In this document: in pieces, positions 1-8,086 of the stretch
Numbering within the stretch: position 1 is the first letter of the stretch
Layout: every line of letters begins with the position of its first letter
NCBI GenBank assembly: GCA_024998685.1
Contig: JACOEH010000016.1
Coordinates: forward strand, 1 to 64,000
Source: Nitrospira sp.
GTDB lineage: Bacteria > Nitrospirota > Nitrospiria > Nitrospirales > Nitrospiraceae
Length of the DNA: 64,000 nucleotides
Reading direction: 5' to 3'
The notes under the pieces: generated by a model
Databases searched by the model: none
Seen by the model: the letters and a program-made list of their open reading frames with translations, nothing else
Told to the model about the DNA's origin: nothing
Position numbers and translations under genes: made by a program

Positions 1-18
1 GGAAGGTCTGATTTATTC
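1..18 (+). repeat. IS5-family left terminal inverted repeat
   Basis: An 18-bp terminal repeat that pairs with 1162-1179 (17 of 18 positions). It starts exactly at the window edge, so outer bases could be missing. Confidence 0.85.
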
Positions 19-28
19 TCCTCGCGAG

Positions 29-1027
29 ATGTGCTACGGATCGCGCAGCACTGAATGGGAGGCGCACCTCATGCACCAGCAGACCGTTGCCGAAGTCTCA
101 TTCGAACAGTATCGCAAGCCCACTCGCCGCGAACAGTTTCTCGGCGAGATGACCCGCGTGGTGCCGTGGGCGGAATTAGTGGCCGTGATCGAGCCGGTCT
201 ATCCCAAGGCCGATGGGCCGGAGCGTCCACCGGTCGGGATCGACCGCCTGCTGCGTCTCCATTGCCTGCAACAATGGTTTAGTCTGTCGGACCCAGCTGT
301 GGAAGAAGCGCTGGATGACTCGCGCGCCATGCGGCAGTTCGTCGGGATTGATCTGGGCCGTGAGCCCGTCCCCGATGCGACGACGATCTGCAAGTTCCGC
401 CACCTCCTGGAAGCCCACCAGTTGGGGGAGCAGCTCTTTACCCGGATCGGGACGTATCTGACAAAGCAGGGGCTACGGGTGAGCCGAGGCACCATTGTCG
501 ATGCGACCATCATCAGTGCGCCCAGTTCGACGAAGAACCGGACAAAGGCGCGGGATCCCGAGAGGCATCAGACGAAGAAGGGCAACCAGTGGTACTTTGG
601 CATGAAGGCGCATATCGGCGTGGACAGCCAGACCACACTGATTCATTCGGTGACAGCCACGGCGGCCAATGTGCATGACAGCCAGGTGTTGCCCAAATTA
701 CTGCAGGGCCAGGAGACTCGAGTGTGGGGTGCCGCCGCCTACAGCGGGCAACGCGAGGTGATCCGGCAGCATGCGCCCAAAGCCAAAAGTTTTATCCAGG
801 CGAAAGCATACCGCTATCGGTCGCTGAGTGAGGAGGAGCGGGCCCGGAACCGCACGAAGTCGAAGATCCGAGCGAAGGTCGAACATGCGTTCTTGGTGAT
901 CAAGCGCATCTTCGGGTGGGCCAACGTCCGCTATCGCGGACTGGCGAAGAACACCCACTGGCTCCAGATCAGTTGCGGGTTGGCGAATCTGTACGTGGCG
1001 CGGCGGCGCCTCTTGGCGGGAGTCTAG
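29..1027 (+). CDS. IS5-family DDE transposase, catalytic Asp replaced
   Basis: Transposase of an IS5-type element, which cuts and joins the element ends. The first 130 residues form the DUF772-like N-terminal domain (FSLSDPAVEEAL). The RNase H-like DDE domain follows: first Asp at 158 (VDATIISAPSS), the QTKKGNQWYFGMKAHIGVD block at 181-199, and the Glu at 285 (RAKVEHAF). The second Asp is expected in a (A/G)DAxY motif, but residue 235 is Ala (WGAAAYSG, codon gcc at 731-733). The enzyme is therefore probably dead although the frame is intact. A second start at 71 (MHQQTVAEV) is the more usual family N-terminus; the ORF here begins 14 codons earlier. Confidence 0.92.
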   Translation: MCYGSRSTEWEAHLMHQQTVAEVSFEQYRKPTRREQFLGEMTRVVPWAELVAVIEPVYPKADGPERPPVGIDRLLRLHCLQQWFSLSDPAVEEALDDSRAMRQFVGIDLGREPVPDATTICKFRHLLEAHQLGEQLFTRIGTYLTKQGLRVSRGTIVDATIISAPSSTKNRTKARDPERHQTKKGNQWYFGMKAHIGVDSQTTLIHSVTATAANVHDSQVLPKLLQGQETRVWGAAAYSGQREVIRQHAPKAKSFIQAKAYRYRSLSEEERARNRTKSKIRAKVEHAFLVIKRIFGWANVRYRGLAKNTHWLQISCGLANLYVARRRLLAGV

Positions 1028-1161
1028 CGGATGTGTGTGCGAACACGGATCCGGGCAGCCCGACAGCGGGCGACACCCGAGAACGAGGCTCCCGAACCAG
1101 CGAATTTCCAGCTGAGTGCCTGTGTTGATCCATCCAGAAACAGCGTGCTTCGCAGAAACGC

Positions 1162-1179
1162 GAATTAATCAGACCTTCC
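1162..1179 (-). repeat. IS5-family right terminal inverted repeat
   Basis: Reads GAATTAATCAGACCTTCC on the plus strand, the inverted copy of the left end. It is followed by TTAA, a plausible target-site duplication. Confidence 0.85.
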
Positions 1180-1235
1180 TTAAGTCTGATCCAGCGAGTT
1201 ATGTGACCACGGACCCTTGTTGCCGAATCTACTTA

Positions 1236-1326
1236 CTACCCCTGGAGTTGATGGGTTCCAGGGGTTTTTTATTGCCCGTATTGGTCGCTGGGGGATGACA
1301 TGAGTGAATCTAGAGGCGCTCGCGGA
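1236..1326 (+). repeat. Imperfect direct repeat, copy A
   Basis: Shares a scaffold with 2661-2750: CTGGAGT, about 10 variable bases, GGGTTTTTTATTGCC, ATTGG, GCTGGG, TGAG and CTCTAGAG-like blocks in the same order and nearly the same spacing. The two copies flank the His-rich gene group. Confidence 0.55.
1239..1270 (+). terminator. Rho-independent terminator-like hairpin
   Basis: An 8-bp perfect stem (CCCCTGGA / TCCAGGGG) with a 10-nt loop is followed by six T. It lies just downstream of the IS5 element and sits in the first copy of an imperfect repeat shared with 2661-2750. Confidence 0.7.
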
Positions 1327-1406
1327 CACAGTGGAGGGCAATGCAGAGGCGGCGGAGTCCTCCATCTGCGTGGCGCAGAGCTAATCATCAATGGTGCAGT
1401 GAACCT

Positions 1407-1796
1407 CTACGCTGCAAAATTAATTTTATTACTCGTTTCCGAGGTGGTACTCGTCTGAGAAGATCCGGGTGTTGAAGTGTCAGGCAGCGGATTCCCATGG
1501 TGATGGTGATGATGTTTGTGTTTTCCTGCCTGTAATGTGGCGAAGGCATTCTGAGCCGTCGGGAGATCATTCGATTGCAGCGCTTGACCGATTTGTGCGA
1601 GAGGACTGTTTGCCGGAATAGACCCTGCAGGGGTGTTCTGTACGAGCGAAGCATAGGCCTGCTGCGCTGCGGTGAGATCATTTGACTGGAGCGCTTGTGC
1701 GAGGGCATCAAAGCTCTGTCGTCGTTGCTGATAGGTCTTCACTGCGTCCGCTTGATACGGAGACCCGGAACTCAAATGATTGATCGGTGTGCTCAT
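1407..1796 (-). CDS. Small His-rich protein with duplicated QALQSNDL motif
   Basis: 129-residue protein of unknown function. It has two internal repeats about 45 residues apart (ALAQALQSNDLTAAQQAYAS and IGQALQSNDLPTAQNAFAT), each reading as an amphipathic helical pair. A poly-His tract (HKHHHHHH) follows at about 92-99, then a low-complexity Ser/Thr tail. The His run suggests divalent metal binding (nickel, zinc or copper), but this is inference. There is no signal peptide. A strong ribosome-binding site (AAAGGAGA) lies 7 bases before the ATG. The neighbouring gene at 2111-2380 has the same layout of QALQ-type helix followed by a His run, so the two are probably related. Confidence 0.75.
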   Translation of the reverse strand: MSTPINHLSSGSPYQADAVKTYQQRRQSFDALAQALQSNDLTAAQQAYASLVQNTPAGSIPANSPLAQIGQALQSNDLPTAQNAFATLQAGKHKHHHHHHGNPLPDTSTPGSSQTSTTSETSNKINFAA

Positions 1797-1888
1797 CGTG
1801 ATTCTCCTTTGTGATTGAGATGTGACACGTGGAATTGCAAATCTTTTCTGTCCACGTTGGGAGAAACCTGCTCGCGTAAGCGCTGCCT

Positions 1889-2107
1889 TTACGCGACGGC
1901 GCTCACCTGGGGAGGTGAGCCGGTCGATGAGGGAGCCTGACTAGAATCCGTCGCCTGATGGTATTTAGCGAGTACGGTATTGGCGATGGCATTGGCGAGT
2001 CCGCCGATGAATGACTCACCACTGCCATTTGAAGTACTGGAGGAGCTAGTGGCCGACGAGGCTCCTGCATCGTCAGTTTGTTGAAGATCGCTGAGAATTG
2101 ATTGCAC
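1889..2107 (-). pseudogene. C-terminal continuation of the split His-rich gene
   Basis: In the same frame as the gene at 2111-2380 and separated from it only by TAA (2111-2113) and CTG. It could start at GTG 2107, but no ribosome-binding site is visible. It encodes a Ser-rich linker, then a hydrophobic helix (SFIGGLANAIANTVLAKY) and a Ser/Pro-rich tail. The most economical reading is one 163-codon gene broken by a nonsense change, with the downstream part no longer translated or translated only by read-through or re-initiation. Confidence 0.55.
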
Positions 2108-2110
2108 CAG

Positions 2111-2380
2111 TTAAGACCCATTTCCTTGATTGTGGCTTTCTCCTCCGCCATGACGGTGATGATGGTGATGCTGCCCTTGCGTGCCGTTGACGCTGAGCGA
2201 TTGTGAGGCGTCTGTTGGCAATGCCGTCTGATTCGTTATCGCTTGAAGCGCTTGTTGAAACGGCGATCCAGAAGAAGCACCAGCGGGTTGAGGATTGCCG
2301 GAAAGCCCAGCAGCCGAAATCGAGTTGTGAAGCCATTGGAGCGCGGGTGACGAACTGATCTCTGAGGTCGATATAGACAT
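2111..2380 (-). CDS. Small His-rich protein, N-terminal part of a split gene
   Basis: 89 residues from an ATG at 2380, chosen because AAGGAGG lies 7 bases upstream; the longer in-frame ORF has no such site. It contains FQQALQAITNQTALPTD and then HHHHHRHGGG near the C-terminus. Translation stops at TAA (2111-2113), but the same frame continues for 73 more sense codons (see 1889-2107). The function is unknown; metal binding through the His tract is inferred. It may be a real short protein or the stump of a 162-residue one. Confidence 0.65.
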   Translation of the reverse strand: MSISTSEISSSPALQWLHNSISAAGLSGNPQPAGASSGSPFQQALQAITNQTALPTDASQSLSVNGTQGQHHHHHRHGGGESHNQGNGS

Positions 2381-2533
2381 AGAGCCTCCTTGGCTGACGG
2401 TCGGGCTCGCAATCCGTATAAGCCGTCCCACGCTCCAGAACAACAGCTCGTCCTGGAGCTGCCGTGATGCGAGTCTTTCGCCTTTATACAGCAAGCAAAG
2501 ACTGCGCCTCTTGGGGCATGTTCCTAACACCAT

Positions 2534-2881
2534 AATAATAAAATGAGGAATCGAGTGTGTGTCATTTTAGCTCGGCAGGATTGGCGATCGGCTTCCATAA
2601 ACTCCGTTACCCGCACGGCAATTTCTTCCCGGACTAGAGGACATACCAGAAAGGCTATTGGCCGCTGGAGTCGTAAGCCTTCAAGGGTTTTTTATTGCCT
2701 CATTGGCTGCTGGGAGTGGCGTGAGGCGCTCTAGAGTCGTTCGTGGGAGCAATTACCAGCACAGTCGGTGGGCCATCGTCGGCGCGAGTCTTGCGTTTTG
2801 AACTGCGGGGTATTGCGGTAGCGGCCTCACCATCCTCTCGCGAGTCGGTAGTCAGGGTTTTCCTCGTGAAGAAGCATAAGT
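2534..2881. other. Gene-free spacer with repeat copy B
   Basis: I see no supported gene. The only structure found is the imperfect repeat copy at 2661-2750, matching 1236-1326. Confidence 0.5.
2661..2750 (+). repeat. Imperfect direct repeat, copy B
   Basis: Second copy of the element at 1236-1326. The GGGTTTTTTATTGCC core (2685-2699) and the CTCTAGAG block (about 2729-2736) are conserved, but the terminator stem of copy A is not. Confidence 0.55.
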
Positions 2882-4590
2882 CTACGATTCTGAAGGGTTG
2901 TTGACTTCGACTATCGTAATCGACCGATCTTGAGTATGAGGGTTCTGCTGAAGATCCCAACGGCTCCCTACGGTCACTTTGGATCCATCACGGCGCTCAT
3001 GAACGAGCTTCCCTTCCCAGTGGCCTTTTATGCGAAGCGTTTCCTCGATAGCATCGAGAGGAACAGGAAATACAGTTTTGAGAAGCTGATGGGAGGTGGT
3101 TCCCAGCACATCTTGTGACTCCCATCCATACAGCTTCTTTGCCCCCTCACTCCAGTATCGTATGGTGCCATCCAGGTTACGAACCATGATGGCACCGGAC
3201 GACAAGATGCTATTGGCATTCGTCTCATCTTGGGCTCGCTGCGGCCGTTCTGCATACATCACTGTAGGGCTTCTCATGAGCGCTTTGGCAAGGGCTTCAG
3301 AGACCACTTGATGCCCCTCACTCGACCAGTGGGTGTCGTCAGAAAAGAAAACCAGGGTATTATGTTGCGCGGCAGATTTCAGTGCGGGCGTCAAATCGAG
3401 ATAGCCTATGTCCGGAGAGATTTCAGAAATCATCCGGCGTAGACGATCGGGGAGATCATTTAAATCCCATTGGGGAATATCTTCTCCGGCTTGCGTGAAA
3501 TCGGCGATGTCATGATAGACCCTGTATGCGGTTGGAGCAAACACGACGAGAAAGCGGCCCCCGTCGGCTTGTACCAGTCGGTAGGCCTCCTCCATCGCAG
3601 CCACAGATGTCTTGAGCGCACCAAGCTCCTGTCTCGTGAGGCCCACCGAACTTGAACGTCCCTTGAGATAGACCAAATGTTTTCTTTGTTCGGGGCCCGT
3701 GACGATCGCATGGGTTATAATATCCTTCGCCGCGTGAACAGGAGTGCACCCACGGATCATACCCGTCAACCAGGACAGCAAATTCCTTGTAAATGAGCGG
3801 TCCCATAGGGAGTCGATTGCGTTCCAATTGGACTTGAGGAAAGAAACTTTATCTTCATATTTTTGGGCATCTCGGAGATCGTTGCCTTCGTAGAATACCC
3901 AGACGACAGACTTGGGATGGAGCGGAAGCGCGTAACGTTTGAGGACGGCCAGTTCCTGCTGCGGACCATACCATACCCTGATTGTCCAAGATTGGCGACG
4001 GTCTTTTGTATGAGTTCGGCCAACCGAGTGGTCGCCAACATCGAGCCGGGAAGCATCGGTGATTCAACATAGGAGTCGCCGATCACCGCAATATCGGCTT
4101 TTGTAAAATCCTCATCATTTCGGAAGCCGTTCTTGTCATACTTCAGCTCAAATGGCTCGGCAGGGCGAGAGGGAAGGCAGAGAACCTCTCCGAGGTTCCC
4201 TCGACTAAATTCCATTTTGACGGTACGGTAGGGCGCCGGCTTGGCCACAAGTTCGGGATCAGGAAGATAGCCCGGCTCCTCACCGAGGAGATTGCCCGAG
4301 ACAGAGAAGGTCCGCCGATAATCGATCAGCTTCACAACGGCAGGCAACTCCACCAGTAACACGGCCACTCCAAGGGAGATGGTCGTCAGAATAAATTGGC
4401 TTCGAATCTCCTGTCGGGGCACACTCGAAAGCAGAGCATATCCTCCCCACAAAACCAGGTACGATGCTATGAGGAAGCTGGATAAATGCCGTGCATCTGC
4501 AATGCCTGCCGTAATTGTCAAACCGTAGATCGCGACGAATAAGAACAGTGTCAGACCCAGAACGAATCGTCTAACATTTTGACCGGACAT
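2882..4590 (-). pseudogene. Membrane-anchored SGNH hydrolase-like protein with C-terminal PAS domain, frameshifted
   Basis: Two overlapping reading frames form one gene of about 567 codons. The N-terminal frame (ATG at 4590) has three hydrophobic helices (about 9-30, 36-56 and 64-88). It then has SGNH block I (IGDSYVES, Ser173) and GQSGYG. A tandem copy of the pentamer CCATA (plus strand 3966-3975) shifts the frame there. In the other frame the protein continues GPQQELAVLKRY, then VVWVFYEGNDL (block III-like), then FFSDDTHWSSEGHQVV (block V with Asp and His). A PAS domain (SGAIMVRNLDGTIRYWSEGAKK onwards) forms the last 110 residues. The N-terminal half resembles AlgX/DltD-type SGNH proteins that modify envelope polymers. 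Fusion of such a domain to a PAS sensor is unusual. As read, translation ends early and the Asp/His pair is lost. Confidence 0.75.
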
Positions 4591-4619
4591 ATCCTCTACA
4601 CGACTCCTTCTTTATACTG

Positions 4620-5400
4620 CCTCTGAGTTACACCTAAATTTGTGGAAAGTGTAGATTCCTCGCAAGACTTCCACACAGGTATCTCGATACCGTACGAAGA
4701 TCTGAATGAGGAACCCTCCTCATTCCATGGCAGTCTAACTGAAAAACATACATCATACTGAGCCGATCATCAAATAGTGCGTAGCGCGAGCTGCCTGTTT
4801 TGCGTGAAGAAATGTGCTTTCAGAGAAGTGATACACGCACACTTTGACGGTCTCATCAGTAAAGCCTTCAGGCTCTCCAGTAAGATTTCAAGCGTCACGA
4901 TTCTCCCGATACTTCTTCAGCAACTCCTCCCCTGCTTCTTCACTCATGTCGTTCCTACAAGAGTACCGATTGCGTATGTATTTTCTATGGCGGCTGTTCA
5001 GCTCTCTCATGGATTACTCTAGGGATTTGCACAGTACTGGCCGAGACAGGGAGCCGATAGAGTGACCAGTAGACGGCGTGGGGAATGTTTTGAAGTAGGT
5101 GAGATACTACTGAACAAACTATGACACTCGCGCTGTTCGAGAAAGCTCCGCCCTCGGAAGAGGACGGAGCTTTTTTGTGTTCCAGCCGGCTGCTGTCATC
5201 TCGTCGTGATCTCGAAGACCTCGTCACAGATGACAGGGCGCCTCTTCGCTCGATCGGTTCACTCCGCCCATGACGATCTGGACACCACAACATACGCACC
5301 ATATGATACCGCCCTGTTCGATGGGAGCAGGACATGTTAAAAATCATCGTATCGTATAGTCCAAGAGACTTTCACGGCGATGGACATAACGTGAGGTGAC
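4620..5400. other. About 780-bp region without a convincing gene
   Basis: No open frame here has a ribosome-binding site and family resemblance. A short minus-strand frame beginning near 4949 (MSEEAGEELLKKY) runs only about 19 codons. The only strong structure is the hairpin with a T-run at 5142-5176. Confidence 0.4.
5142..5176 (+). terminator. Strong intrinsic terminator-like hairpin
   Basis: AAAGCTCCG pairs with CGGAGCTTT. An inner CCTC/GAGG stem closes a GGAA tetraloop, and six T follow (5171-5176). The upstream A-run makes it partly bidirectional. No gene is evident on either side within 250 bp. Confidence 0.75.
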
Positions 5401-5407
5401 CAATGAA

Positions 5408-5569
5408 ATGGAGCGAGTCTTGATTCACATTCCCAAGCGACTCAACGCCACGCTCGACGCCGAACGGAAACGCGGCACCAGTGCAGCGGAGCTCATCCGG
5501 CATTTGTTGGAGGAGTATTTCAAGGGCAAGAAGGCCGTGGAACTTACACGCAACAAGGGAGGTTATTGA
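5408..5569 (+). CDS. Ribbon-helix-helix (Arc/CopG-like) small DNA-binding protein
   Basis: A 53-residue ORF. Start at ATG 5408, with GAGGTG about 10 bases upstream. The beginning (MERVLIHIPKRLNATLDAER) is an RHH beta-strand plus first helix. It continues GTSAAELIRHLLEEYFKGKK, the helix-turn-helix half with the usual polar loop before SAAELIR. Such proteins bind operators as dimers and are often antitoxins or autorepressors. The stop overlaps the start of the next gene (TGATG), so the two are translationally coupled. A regulatory role over its own operon is inferred. Confidence 0.7.
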   Translation: MERVLIHIPKRLNATLDAERKRGTSAAELIRHLLEEYFKGKKAVELTRNKGGY

Positions 5570-5907
5570 TGGGCATTGCCTCGCTTTTTCGCAAAGTGTC
5601 TCAGCAACAGGGTGCCGCATCCCCGCCTCATCACTATCGCGAGCGCGCAGTCTCCGAAGACTGGCTGTTTCATGGAAAGGATGAGGTCGGACGTGAGGGG
5701 TGGTTTGTACGAATCGAAGTCACCGGGATGTATCCCCGGCGGTATGGGCCGTTTGCCGCGCAAGCAGATGCGTGCGAGTTGTTGGAGGACTTCCTGCACG
5801 ATCTGGTGGAGCCATTCGGCAATCTTGAACGTGACCTGGACCGTCCTGAGCAGACTTGCGTGATCGAAGGAGTTCCCCGCTTGGAGGCGACACCAGGGGA
5901 GTCGTAA
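5569..5907 (+). CDS. Uncharacterised 112-residue protein coupled to the RHH gene
   Basis: Starts at ATG 5569, sharing one base with the RHH stop codon; AAGGGAGG lies just upstream. There is no signal peptide or membrane helix. The middle (DEVGREGWFVRIEVTGMYPR to YGPFAAQADACELLEDFLHD) looks like a small alpha/beta domain with a strand, a GPF turn and a helix, as seen in short proteins of unknown function. Coupling to an RHH regulator is reminiscent of toxin-antitoxin order, but no toxin family is recognisable, so this stays a hypothesis. Confidence 0.65.
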   Translation: MGIASLFRKVSQQQGAASPPHHYRERAVSEDWLFHGKDEVGREGWFVRIEVTGMYPRRYGPFAAQADACELLEDFLHDLVEPFGNLERDLDRPEQTCVIEGVPRLEATPGES

Positions 5908-6114
5908 GCCGGGGCAGTGTCTTCAAACGCCGTGTACTGTCAATTACCGCCGTTTCCCGGATTAATTCACTACGCTTTTCATTCCGTTTTTTCTTTCGGT
6001 AATCGGAGTACCTTAGGGGCTGTTCACATCTTGAATTGTGAATGGAACTCATGTACAAACCCGCCTCCGTTAAGACGCCTCACGGAAAGAGCAACCTACA
6101 ACAAGGAGTTCGAG

Positions 6115-6318
6115 ATGGGAGCACAGTGGTCCCTGAGTCAAGAAGAAGAAGATATGCAGCGCCAGAGTCTGTTTCGAAAGGCGAGAAAGGGCGACGAGAA
6201 AGCCAAGTTGGAATTACAAGAAGTCTATGGCGTGCGACTCTGGTCAGAGCAGGAACGGGCGGAGTTGGTGTATGAAAATCCCCGATACGCTGCCAGACGC
6301 GGTAACCAGAAGTCTTGA
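6115..6318 (+). CDS. Small charged hypothetical protein
   Basis: A 67-residue frame chosen from ATG 6115 because AAGGAG lies 8 bases before it. It is rich in Glu, Lys, Arg and Gln, and is predicted mostly helical (SLSQEEEDMQRQSLFRKARK). No cysteine or hydrophobic segment is present. I recognise no family. A possible following short frame (about 6272-6442) overlaps its end but lacks a credible ribosome-binding site and was not called. Confidence 0.5.
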   Translation: MGAQWSLSQEEEDMQRQSLFRKARKGDEKAKLELQEVYGVRLWSEQERAELVYENPRYAARRGNQKS

Positions 6319-6626
6319 AAATCTCAATAGGCGACACGGCGAACTCCGCAAAAAAATCCGAAACTCCCTTGTGAACACTGACGATGACCTCGCATCTGGC
6401 ATTACCGCCCTCTTTCCCGTTTACCGTGATTTCCCTCTCTAATCCCCGGAATTTCCTATCAGTCACTTAGGCGAAGAACCGATGACATCACATCCCTGTC
6501 CGCAGAGCATCAGGCCCCGAGTAGTTTCCCATATATTGTTGGCAGAGAAGCCGTGTATCCTAAGTGGAGATCTGCTTCTCACCAAGAGGTATCCTGACGG
6601 CCTCACGTCGTGTGCCAAGAGGCGCG

Positions 6627-7457
6627 ATGCGGGCCGACGAACGACTCAGACGCACGGGGCAACAAGCTGAGCAGTTTGCGCAGGCACTGGAATGCCCTCT
6701 TGAGAGTCTGATTGTGCTCGGCACTTCAGCGGGTGGTCATCACGCCCTCCGCGAAGCGATGAAGGGACTCTCGTGCGATCTACCCGCCGCTGTGATTATC
6801 TTGTCCCATTCCGGCCTGAGGACCACGCACGAGTTCTCGATGGAACATTTCCTTAGCCACTCCACGGGCCTCCCCATCCAAGTCGTCCAAACTGAAGAGC
6901 GATTGCAGGCAGGACAAATATACGTGACGCCGCCTGGACATGCCGTCACCCTCCATGAACGGACGGTGCTACTTGAACCGATGATCCCCGCCCATCCGGT
7001 GACCACGATTAATCGGTTATTTGAGTCAGCGGCGAAGATGTATCACGATCGGGTCATTGGCGTCATTCTCTCGGGTCTGCTGCGAGATGGCACGGCAGGG
7101 CTGAAAGCGGTGCACGACGCCGGAGGGCTCACGATCGTGCAAGATCCGGCGGAAGCCGAGTATCCGGATATGCCGGCGAACGCCATGCGCGATCTGCCCG
7201 TTACCTTCTGTCTCCGCCTCGCTGAAATCGGTCCTGCTCTGGACCTGCTGGCCCGCCGAGGAACCGATTTCGAATCCGGCCTGAGCGCCTCGGTGCGGAT
7301 GCTCAAGGAACGGGTGGCATTGTTTCGACGACTGATTACTCAATCGACGAGGAATGTCGACACCCGCGATTTTCTGATGGCTCAGTTAGCGACACTACAG
7401 GCGGATTTGCTCGCGACTCAGAAGTTGCTGAACGACACTCTCAAACCCACAGCTTAG
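6627..7457 (+). CDS. Stand-alone CheB-type methylesterase domain protein
   Basis: About 276 residues from ATG 6627; an upstream in-frame ATG at 6564 adds 21 residues with no family match. The CheB C-terminal catalytic domain removes methyl groups from glutamates of chemoreceptors. The triad is visible: Ser in GTSAGG (residue 34), His in ILSHSG (61) and Asp in GLLRDGTAG (154), with spacings close to those of CheB. The GLTIVQDPAEAEYPDMP block is also typical. There is no receiver domain and no chemotaxis gene nearby, so control is not by CheA phosphorylation of a fused domain. A C-terminal helical tail (about 60 residues) may be regulatory. Orphan CheB proteins often sit near hybrid CheB/CheR sensors, but none is seen here. 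Confidence 0.8.
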   Translation: MRADERLRRTGQQAEQFAQALECPLESLIVLGTSAGGHHALREAMKGLSCDLPAAVIILSHSGLRTTHEFSMEHFLSHSTGLPIQVVQTEERLQAGQIYVTPPGHAVTLHERTVLLEPMIPAHPVTTINRLFESAAKMYHDRVIGVILSGLLRDGTAGLKAVHDAGGLTIVQDPAEAEYPDMPANAMRDLPVTFCLRLAEIGPALDLLARRGTDFESGLSASVRMLKERVALFRRLITQSTRNVDTRDFLMAQLATLQADLLATQKLLNDTLKPTA

Positions 7458-7483
7458 CCGAGAGGAAGAGGATCGCTTGTTAA

Positions 7484-7745
7484 GCAAAGCCGAGAGCCGT
7501 TAAAGCGATGATCCTCGTGGCCATCTACACCGGCGTCCGACTCCGCAGCGGACTGCTCACCTTGCGATGGAAGAATGTGGACCTGGCGCGGAGGATCTTG
7601 ACGATCATCGGCGCGTATGCGAAAAATGGTCGTGTACGGACGATTCCTTGAACGACCTCGTCCACGACGCCCTCACTCGGCATCCCGACCAGTCCGACGC
7701 GGAATGGGGTTTACAACGACGAACGGCATCCCGTATAAATCGATA
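7484..7745 (+). pseudogene. Tyrosine recombinase (phage-type integrase) relic
   Basis: Translating from about 7484 gives VKAMILVAIYTGVRLRSGLL, then TLRWKNVDLARRILTI and AKNGRVRTIP, the catalytic-domain pattern with the first Arg (TGVRL). One missing base after RTIP shifts the frame, and the next frame reads LNDLVHDALTR. Further on another frame gives FTTTNGIPYKSI, which resembles the box before the His-x-x-Arg motif. The C-terminal His-Arg and Tyr motifs are not found. The relic lies just 5' of tRNA-Ser, a common integration target, and points to an old integrated element. Confidence 0.7.
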
Positions 7746-7850
7746 CCCGCAAGGGTATAACGCCGCACGAAGGACTTTCTCGGTGAAATATTCACTCCGC
7801 ACCCGAAAGGCGAATTCTTAGACCAGCGTAACTTATTGAAAACTCGATGC

Positions 7851-7943
7851 GGAGAGGTGGCCGAGTGGCCGAAGGCAGCGGTTTGCTAAACCGCCGTAGG
7901 GACAAAATCTCTACCGAGGGTTCAAATCCCTCCCTCTCCGCCA
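7851..7943 (+). tRNA. tRNA-Ser (GCU anticodon)
   Basis: The acceptor stem GGAGAGG (7851-7857) pairs with CCTCTCC (7933-7939), followed by G and an encoded CCA. The anticodon arm GCGGT-TTGCTAA-ACCGC carries GCT at 7885-7887. A long variable arm (GTAGGGACAAAATCTCTAC) marks a class II tRNA, as expected for serine. The T-arm GAGGG-TTCAAAT-CCCTC is intact. Confidence 0.97.
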
Positions 7944-8086
7944 TCCCACAAACTCGTATGTGCATGAAGCATAGGACCTCTCCTCACCTTTTTCAGTGAG
8001 ATTTCTGTTGTGAGAGTTGAAAAGCCTATCGTATTCTTACGAGCCACATTTGCCCATCGTCCCTCATAAGAAAGGACCGCTACCCC

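Larger units (their letters stand above)
1..1179 (+). mobile_element. IS5-family insertion sequence (ends visible)
   Basis: One transposase gene lies between terminal inverted repeats. The left end (1-18, GGAAGGTCTGATTTATTC) matches the reverse complement of 1162-1179 with one mismatch. The tetranucleotide after the right end is TTAA (1180-1183), which fits the YTAR target duplication typical of the IS5 group. The left duplication would lie outside the window, so it cannot be confirmed. Structure and size (about 1.18 kb) are those of a complete element, although the transposase has lost one catalytic residue. Confidence 0.9.

Noticed and set aside
2543-2734. 63-residue plus-strand ORF in the spacer with repeat copy B
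   Set aside because: No ribosome-binding site or family resemblance; it runs through the repeat.
6227-6442. 71-residue plus-strand ORF after the small charged protein
   Set aside because: It overlaps the preceding gene, lacks a ribosome-binding site and matches nothing I recognise.
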